From SAR202 cluster bacterium bin22 (lineage in GTDB: Bacteria; Chloroflexota; Dehalococcoidia; Lucifugimonadales; UBA3495), in NCBI GenBank assembly GCA_002238505.1, contig MPMM01000003.1:62001-126000 (forward strand): DNA of 64,000 nucleotides. The letters are read 5' to 3'. Below the pieces are notes generated by a model, which was not told where the DNA came from, did not search any database, and worked only from the letters and a program-made list of their open reading frames with translations. This document shows, piece after piece, positions 60,063-64,000 of the stretch (position 1 is the first letter of the stretch; the number at the start of each line of letters is the position of its first letter). The position numbers and the translations under genes were made by a program.

Positions 60063-60836
60063 TCACACCGCCATAATGTGGTAGCCGGCATCCACCGGAA
60101 TTACTGACCCGGTAATGCCGCTGGACATGTCACTGCACAGGAACAGGGCGGTCTTGGCTACTTCTTCTGCAACGATGTTGCGCTTTAGCGGCGCCTTTTC
60201 CGCGTGGATTTTCTTCATGTCGAGGAAACCGTGAATGCCCCTGGCCGCCAGGGTGTCTATGGGCCCCGCCGAAATGGCATTGACCCTGACGTTGTCCTCA
60301 CCAAACTCTGAAGCCAGTTGCCTGACGCAGTGCTCCAGGGCCGCTTTGGCGGTACCCATGACGTTATAACCGGGATAGACCTTTTGCGAAGCCTGGAAGG
60401 TCATGGCAATGACGCTGCCGCCACTGGACATAAGGGGAGCAGCGTACTTAACCAGGGGAATCAGGGTATAGGCGCTGACATCCAGGGCCACCCGAAATCC
60501 TTCGCGGCCGGTGTCGGCGAAGCGACCTGCCAGATCCTCCCGGTTGGCGAAGGCTATGCTGTGAACCAGGAAGGATATGTCTCCAAATGCCTCGCCAACC
60601 TGCTGGAAGACTTCTTCGATCTGGCTGTCCTCGGAAGCGTCGCAAGGCAGGGCGATCGAACCTTCCATCGAGTCCGCCAGACGTACCACGCGGTCTTTCA
60701 AACGGTCATTCTGGTAGGTCAGGGCCAACTGCGCCCCGGCCTCGCCCAATATCTGGGCAATGGACCAGGCAATGCTGCGGTCATTGGCCACGCCGAATAC
60801 TACGCCTTTCTTGCCGCTCAGGTCGATGGGATACAA
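60063..60836 (-). CDS. fabI: Enoyl-ACP reductase FabI-like (SDR)
   Basis: 257 residues from TTG 60836, fixed by GGAGG 7 nt upstream; the frame opens at 60932. The divergent Rossmann start is YPIDLSGKKGVVFGVANDRSIAW, typical of FabI. The active site Tyr-x6-Lys is YNVMGTAK. ISAGPIDTLAARGI and SGITGSVIPVDAGYHI close the protein. It reduces enoyl-ACP in the last step of fatty acid elongation. Follows the LLM gene on the same strand by 67 nt, but belongs to a different pathway. Confidence 0.92.
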   Translation of the reverse strand: MYPIDLSGKKGVVFGVANDRSIAWSIAQILGEAGAQLALTYQNDRLKDRVVRLADSMEGSIALPCDASEDSQIEEVFQQVGEAFGDISFLVHSIAFANREDLAGRFADTGREGFRVALDVSAYTLIPLVKYAAPLMSSGGSVIAMTFQASQKVYPGYNVMGTAKAALEHCVRQLASEFGEDNVRVNAISAGPIDTLAARGIHGFLDMKKIHAEKAPLKRNIVAEEVAKTALFLCSDMSSGITGSVIPVDAGYHIMAV

Positions 60837-60903
60837 GGGTTTTCCTCCAATGGCTACATGGCCGGTCCTTGCCCGCTCTCGCGGGAAAAGACAAACATGG
60901 GGT

Positions 60904-61902
60904 TTACATAAACTCGGGAGCAACCTGCTCAAGGAAGGTGCTTAACTGCTGCTCGGGCTCAAAGGAAGCGAACCGCACCACAACCGTATCGGCGCCAGCC
61001 TCCAGGTACTCGGAAATTCGTTCCTTTACCCTTTCCGGCCCGCCGAAAGGTCCCCAGCGGTCGCCCCAAATCTCCGCTCCGTAATAACCCAGCAGGTACC
61101 GCTCTGACTCAGCTTCGGCCCGGGCCAAATCCGTGTCCATGTTGACGGTAAGGTACATGACCGTTTCGATGGAATTGGGGTCCCGGCCGGCCTCGGCGGC
61201 TTCTGCTCTTACAGCCTCAATTACCCTGGTATGTTCTTCCGGCGTGTCGGAAATGGAGATAACGCCGTCGGCCAGCGTGGCCGCCCGCCTGATCTGCGCA
61301 TCCTTCGCATTGGAGCGCCAGTGGCAGGCCAGGTATATGGGGACACCATTCTGCTGCACCGGCCAGGGTTTTACGGTTACGGAATCCAGTTCAAAGTGGC
61401 GCCCGGAAAAGTCCACTGACTCACCCTGTCCCAGGGATTTGATGATCTTCACCATTTCTTCGAGACGGCTCGCCCTGCGCCTTGCGGACACTCCGGCAGC
61501 CTTCCATTCACCTTCCTGTTCCGCGTTAAAGGCGCCTCCCACCCCGGCGGCGATCATCAGTCTGCCCTGGGATATCAGGTCCACGGTCCCAAGGGTCTGG
61601 GCCAATAGAACGGGGTGACGCAAGGCCATCAACAGCACCGCAGTGCCCAGCCGCACCCGGCTTGTTCGTGCCGCCACTGCCGCCAGGGTGGTCAAGGGTT
61701 CAAGTCGTGGCTTGGCGGTCAGGCTGTCCCCTACCCATACCGAGTCGAGCCCTGCTTCTTCCGCTCGACACGCCAAATCCAGGATTCGGTTGGCGCTTTG
61801 GGGGCGGTCTTCAGCCAGCAGCAGACCTCGGGTCGGCAACAGGAAGCCGATTTTCGGCATCTTCTTGTTGCTTTGATTGGAATTAGATTGCGGTTGGGTC
61901 AC
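60904..61902 (-). CDS. LLM-class (luciferase-like) flavin/F420-dependent oxidoreductase
   Basis: 332 residues from GTG 61902 with AGAGG upstream, overlapping the end of cofC by 20 nt. TIM-barrel LLM features: KIGFLLPTRG, EEAGLDSVWVGDSL, LGTAVLLMALRHPVLLAQTLGTVDLISQGRLMIAAGVGG and a late RVKERISEYLEAGADTVVVRF. Location directly behind cofC and cofD suggests it uses F420 rather than FMN. Substrate is unknown. SAR202-type Chloroflexota are known for expanded families of this kind. Confidence 0.9.
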   Translation of the reverse strand: MTQPQSNSNQSNKKMPKIGFLLPTRGLLLAEDRPQSANRILDLACRAEEAGLDSVWVGDSLTAKPRLEPLTTLAAVAARTSRVRLGTAVLLMALRHPVLLAQTLGTVDLISQGRLMIAAGVGGAFNAEQEGEWKAAGVSARRRASRLEEMVKIIKSLGQGESVDFSGRHFELDSVTVKPWPVQQNGVPIYLACHWRSNAKDAQIRRAATLADGVISISDTPEEHTRVIEAVRAEAAEAGRDPNSIETVMYLTVNMDTDLARAEAESERYLLGYYGAEIWGDRWGPFGGPERVKERISEYLEAGADTVVVRFASFEPEQQLSTFLEQVAPEFM

Positions 61903-62590
61903 CTTCGCCTCTCAAATTGGGGAACTCGGTCAATGGATTTGCGGTTTTGTGCGGAGTGAGTCGGTCAAGCAGACCTGGCTCCCTTTGCTGGAAAAATTCC
62001 AGGTCTTCGGTAATGTCCAGGTCGAAGCCCAGCCCTTCGCTATAACAAATGGCAACGGAAATGCCCAGTTTCCCGGCCTGTCCAAGGTGCTTGGTAAAGC
62101 TGCGGTTGCCCAGCTCAGGCTTGAAAGCCAGCTTGGGGGGAATCAGGATGCCGTTAGTTCCGCTGTCGCGCCGGGCCGGCGCCAGGACCAGGTTGCGTCC
62201 GTTCCCAGTGGACCGAATCATGTTGGTTATGTCGGCAGGCCGGATGAAGGGCAGGTCTCCGGGCAAATACAGGGCCCCGTACCCACGCTGGGACGCCCGG
62301 TCAAAGGACTTGTCCACGGTGTCATTGAGGTTTCGACCCAGGTCCTCCAGCCAGATTCCATCGAAATTGCGGGTCAGGTTGCGGATGCGCCAGTCGCCGC
62401 CAACAACCCAGAAAGACTCTATAGCGGCTCCCCTGATGGCCATAAGTACGCGCCGCAGCATGCCAATGACCAGGTCTCCCCGCTCTTCTGCCGTCAGTGT
62501 GCGGGAAAGCCGGGTTTTGCAGTCGGCGAGGGGCTTCATCGGAATAATCGGAATTATGCTGCTTTCATCCACCAGGCCTTCATTCATCAT
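61883..62590 (-). CDS. cofC: 2-phospho-L-lactate guanylyltransferase (CofC)
   Basis: 235 residues from ATG 62590, chosen because GGGAGGCGG lies 8 nt upstream in the cofD tail; two ATGs are adjacent. The N-terminal IIPMKPLADCKTRLSRTLTAEERG is the nucleotide-binding start, and LYLPGDLPFIRPADI is the family metal-binding motif. It activates 2-phospholactate or a related phosphoacid with GTP to give the donor for CofD. It overlaps cofD by 11 nt. Confidence 0.92.
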   Translation of the reverse strand: MMNEGLVDESSIIPIIPMKPLADCKTRLSRTLTAEERGDLVIGMLRRVLMAIRGAAIESFWVVGGDWRIRNLTRNFDGIWLEDLGRNLNDTVDKSFDRASQRGYGALYLPGDLPFIRPADITNMIRSTGNGRNLVLAPARRDSGTNGILIPPKLAFKPELGNRSFTKHLGQAGKLGISVAICYSEGLGFDLDITEDLEFFQQREPGLLDRLTPHKTANPLTEFPNLRGEGDPTAI

Positions 62591-63545
62591 GTTGAAAGCC
62601 GCCTCCCAGTTCAAGGATGATTCTCGCCAGGGCTACCTTGTCCTCTTCAGTGTTCATTATCGTGGGCGCCGTCACCGGCTTCACGCCCAGACCGGCGATA
62701 GCCGGAGCCTCTTTCGCGTCCTGCTCGTCAATTACGAAGGTGTCGCAGATATCCTGGTACATCTTCGCAACGCCCAAGCTGGTAGCGTCGTGGCCCAGAT
62801 CCGTCATAATCCTTGCTGCTGGACCTCGCACCGCTGCCCCTCCGATTATGGGGCTGACCGCTACCCTGAGTCTGCCGGACCTTTTTCTTGCCAATTCCTC
62901 CCTTACCGTGGGCAGGACCAGAATGGGTCCGGTGCTGAGCAGCGGATTGGATGGGCAGAGCGCCACCAGGTCGGCCTCTTCCAGGGCATGGCTAAAGCCT
63001 TCCGAAGGCCTGGCGTCCTCTGCCCCCATGTATGACACCGATGCAACGGTCGGCTCGCAGCGCAACCGGACGAAGTAGTCCTGCATCGCCAGTTCGCCCT
63101 GGTCCGTACCGATAAACGTCCTGACCGAGTCGTCCGACATTGGAATAATCCGGTGCTGCACACCCAGTTTCAGGCATAGCTCAGCAGTTACTTCGGAAAG
63201 GGTTGCCCCTTCTCGCAGCAATTGAGTGCGCCGGATGTGGGTCGCCATATCCATGTCTCCCAGGTTGAACCAGGTATCTGCGCCATATCGGTTCAACATT
63301 TCCAGGACACGAAACGACTCGCCCGCCAGTCCCCATCCGGTTTCCGGATTGGAAAGGCCCGCTAAAGTATATAACATCGTGTCCAGATCGGGGGATACGT
63401 GGAGACCGTGGAAGGTTTCGTCGTCACCCGTGTTGACGACTATGGTCAACTGGTCGGGCGACAAGATGCGCGACAGCCCTAACGCCAGCTTGGCGCCACC
63501 GACGCCTCCCGCCAGGGCCAGGACTTTTCCGGAGAAGTGTGCCAT
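62580..63545 (-). CDS. cofD: 2-phospho-L-lactate transferase (CofD)
   Basis: 321 residues. ALAGGVGGAKLALGLSRIL at the N-terminus, VNTGDDETFHGLHVSPDLDTMLYTLAG and CPSNPLLSTGPILVLP are CofD signatures. It transfers the phospholactyl or phosphoenolpyruvyl group to the deazaflavin FO, giving F420-0 or dehydro-F420-0. It follows the cofH gene and precedes cofC. CofE (gamma-glutamyl ligase) is not in the window. Confidence 0.95.
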   Translation of the reverse strand: MAHFSGKVLALAGGVGGAKLALGLSRILSPDQLTIVVNTGDDETFHGLHVSPDLDTMLYTLAGLSNPETGWGLAGESFRVLEMLNRYGADTWFNLGDMDMATHIRRTQLLREGATLSEVTAELCLKLGVQHRIIPMSDDSVRTFIGTDQGELAMQDYFVRLRCEPTVASVSYMGAEDARPSEGFSHALEEADLVALCPSNPLLSTGPILVLPTVREELARKRSGRLRVAVSPIIGGAAVRGPAARIMTDLGHDATSLGVAKMYQDICDTFVIDEQDAKEAPAIAGLGVKPVTAPTIMNTEEDKVALARIILELGGGFQHDE

Positions 63546-63565
63546 CCGCTCAGAAGGGGGTCTGG

Positions 63566-64000
63566 CTACCGTGTTTCTGCGCCAGAGTCGGCGGTATGGC
63601 GAGGGTGTTCAAACCGGTAGGTATCCAGCTTTACCAGGCGCTGGTAGGAACCGAAAATCTCCTCCACGTTGTCCCCTACCAGGTCCAGGGGATCAACCTG
63701 TTCGTCGTCCTTATCGAATACCCGATTCAGACCGTAAGTGGTGAAGCGTTCAGCAGGTATTCGTCCGGCCTGCCGGATCATCTCCCGAAACTCCGAAGGG
63801 CGCATTAGCTGTCCGTGCTGGGCCCCTGCCGATGTGGAAATGCTCTCGTTGATCAGGGTCCCGCCCAGGTCATTCACTCCGGTGGTAAGGAGCAACTGGG
63901 ACATCCGGCTGCCCTCCTTGACCCAGGATGCCTGGATATTGGGAATCCAGTTGTTCAGCATTATGCGGGCGATGGCGTGGACTTTGATTACATCCATGCC
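63566..64000 (-). CDS. cofH: FO synthase subunit CofH, 3' end (runs off the window)
   Basis: The C-terminal 144 or so residues of a radical-SAM FO synthase component; the 5' part and its CxxxCxxC cluster lie beyond the window. The visible part, IKVHAIARIMLNNWIPNIQASWVKEG, LLTTGVNDLGGTLINESISTSAGA and RIPAERFTTYG, matches CofH and the C-terminal half of fused FbiC. Whether it is CofH alone or FbiC cannot be decided here. It opens the F420 block followed by cofD and cofC. Confidence 0.88.
   Translation of the reverse strand, partial: GMDVIKVHAIARIMLNNWIPNIQASWVKEGSRMSQLLLTTGVNDLGGTLINESISTSAGAQHGQLMRPSEFREMIRQAGRIPAERFTTYGLNRVFDKDDEQVDPLDLVGDNVEEIFGSYQRLVKLDTYRFEHPRHTADSGAETR

Noticed and set aside
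1-64000. CRISPR array, phage or insertion sequence
   Set aside because: I saw no regularly spaced direct repeats, integrase, transposase or phage structural gene.

Overview
The window looks like a chromosomal segment of a free-living, Gram-negative-like or monoderm bacterium, most plausibly a Chloroflexota of the Dehalococcoidia/SAR202 kind. This is an inference from gene content: coenzyme F420 genes beside a luciferase-like F420 oxidoreductase, a bifunctional FBP aldolase/phosphatase, late cobalamin synthesis under a B12 riboswitch, a two-subunit glycine decarboxylase and many lipoproteins. No rRNA or marker gene in the window proves the lineage. Gene density is high, genes sit in short operons on both strands, and starts are often GTG or TTG.

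Layout. 1-2.1 kb: ROK sugar kinase and an SDR. 2.15-13.5 kb: a promoter, cobalamin riboswitch and terminator leading into a long late-cobalamin operon (small unknown protein, cbiA/cobB, cobO, cobT, cobS, cbiB, cobD-type decarboxylase, cobC-type phosphatase, cbiP, cobU, pduX-like threonine kinase). 13.6-18.6 kb: tartrate/malate-type dehydrogenase, a two-gene restriction-modification system of different base composition, an unknown protein and an Asp-box repeat protein. 19-27 kb: two-subunit CoA transferase, second SDR, arylsulfotransferase-like protein, EamA transporter, PlsY-like protein, IlvE, M20 peptidase. 27-34 kb: a minus-strand operon of S49 protease, DUF4350-like protein and a three-repeat lipoprotein, then an ABC exporter pair.

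34-35.7 kb holds the most unusual part: two genes each read straight through an in-frame TGA. One is OsmC-like (minus strand) and one AhpD/carboxymuconolactone-decarboxylase-like (plus strand). In both, TGA replaces a redox cysteine and is followed by a 7-bp hairpin with a 3-nt loop starting with G at the correct distance, as expected of bacterial SECIS elements. A cupin gene lies between them, and the divergent promoter region carries two similar TCCAG-CTGGA inverted repeats.

35.7-42.4 kb: metallo-beta-lactamase-fold hydrolase, HSL-type esterase and the glycine cleavage operon (gcvT, gcvH, gcvPA, gcvPB). 42.7-48.2 kb: secreted gluzincin-like peptidase and a peptide/nickel-type ABC importer (binding protein and two permeases). 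48.6-50.4 kb: tRNA-His, tRNA-Arg, a 53-residue SEC-C zinc protein, FKBP isomerase and YbaK-like protein. 50.5-59.9 kb: HtrA-like lipoprotein protease, DUF255 protein, aspS (probably starting at CTG), aminotransferase, FBP aldolase/phosphatase, TPR protein. 60-64 kb: FabI-like reductase and an F420 block (LLM oxidoreductase, cofC, cofD, 3' end of cofH) that runs off the window.

Working together: the cob operon assembles the nucleotide loop and aminopropanol arm of B12 and makes its own threonine phosphate through the PduX-like kinase. No corrin-ring genes are present here. The F420 block supplies the cofactor for the adjacent LLM oxidoreductase. The two predicted selenoproteins with the cupin suggest a thiol/selenol peroxide-defence locus.
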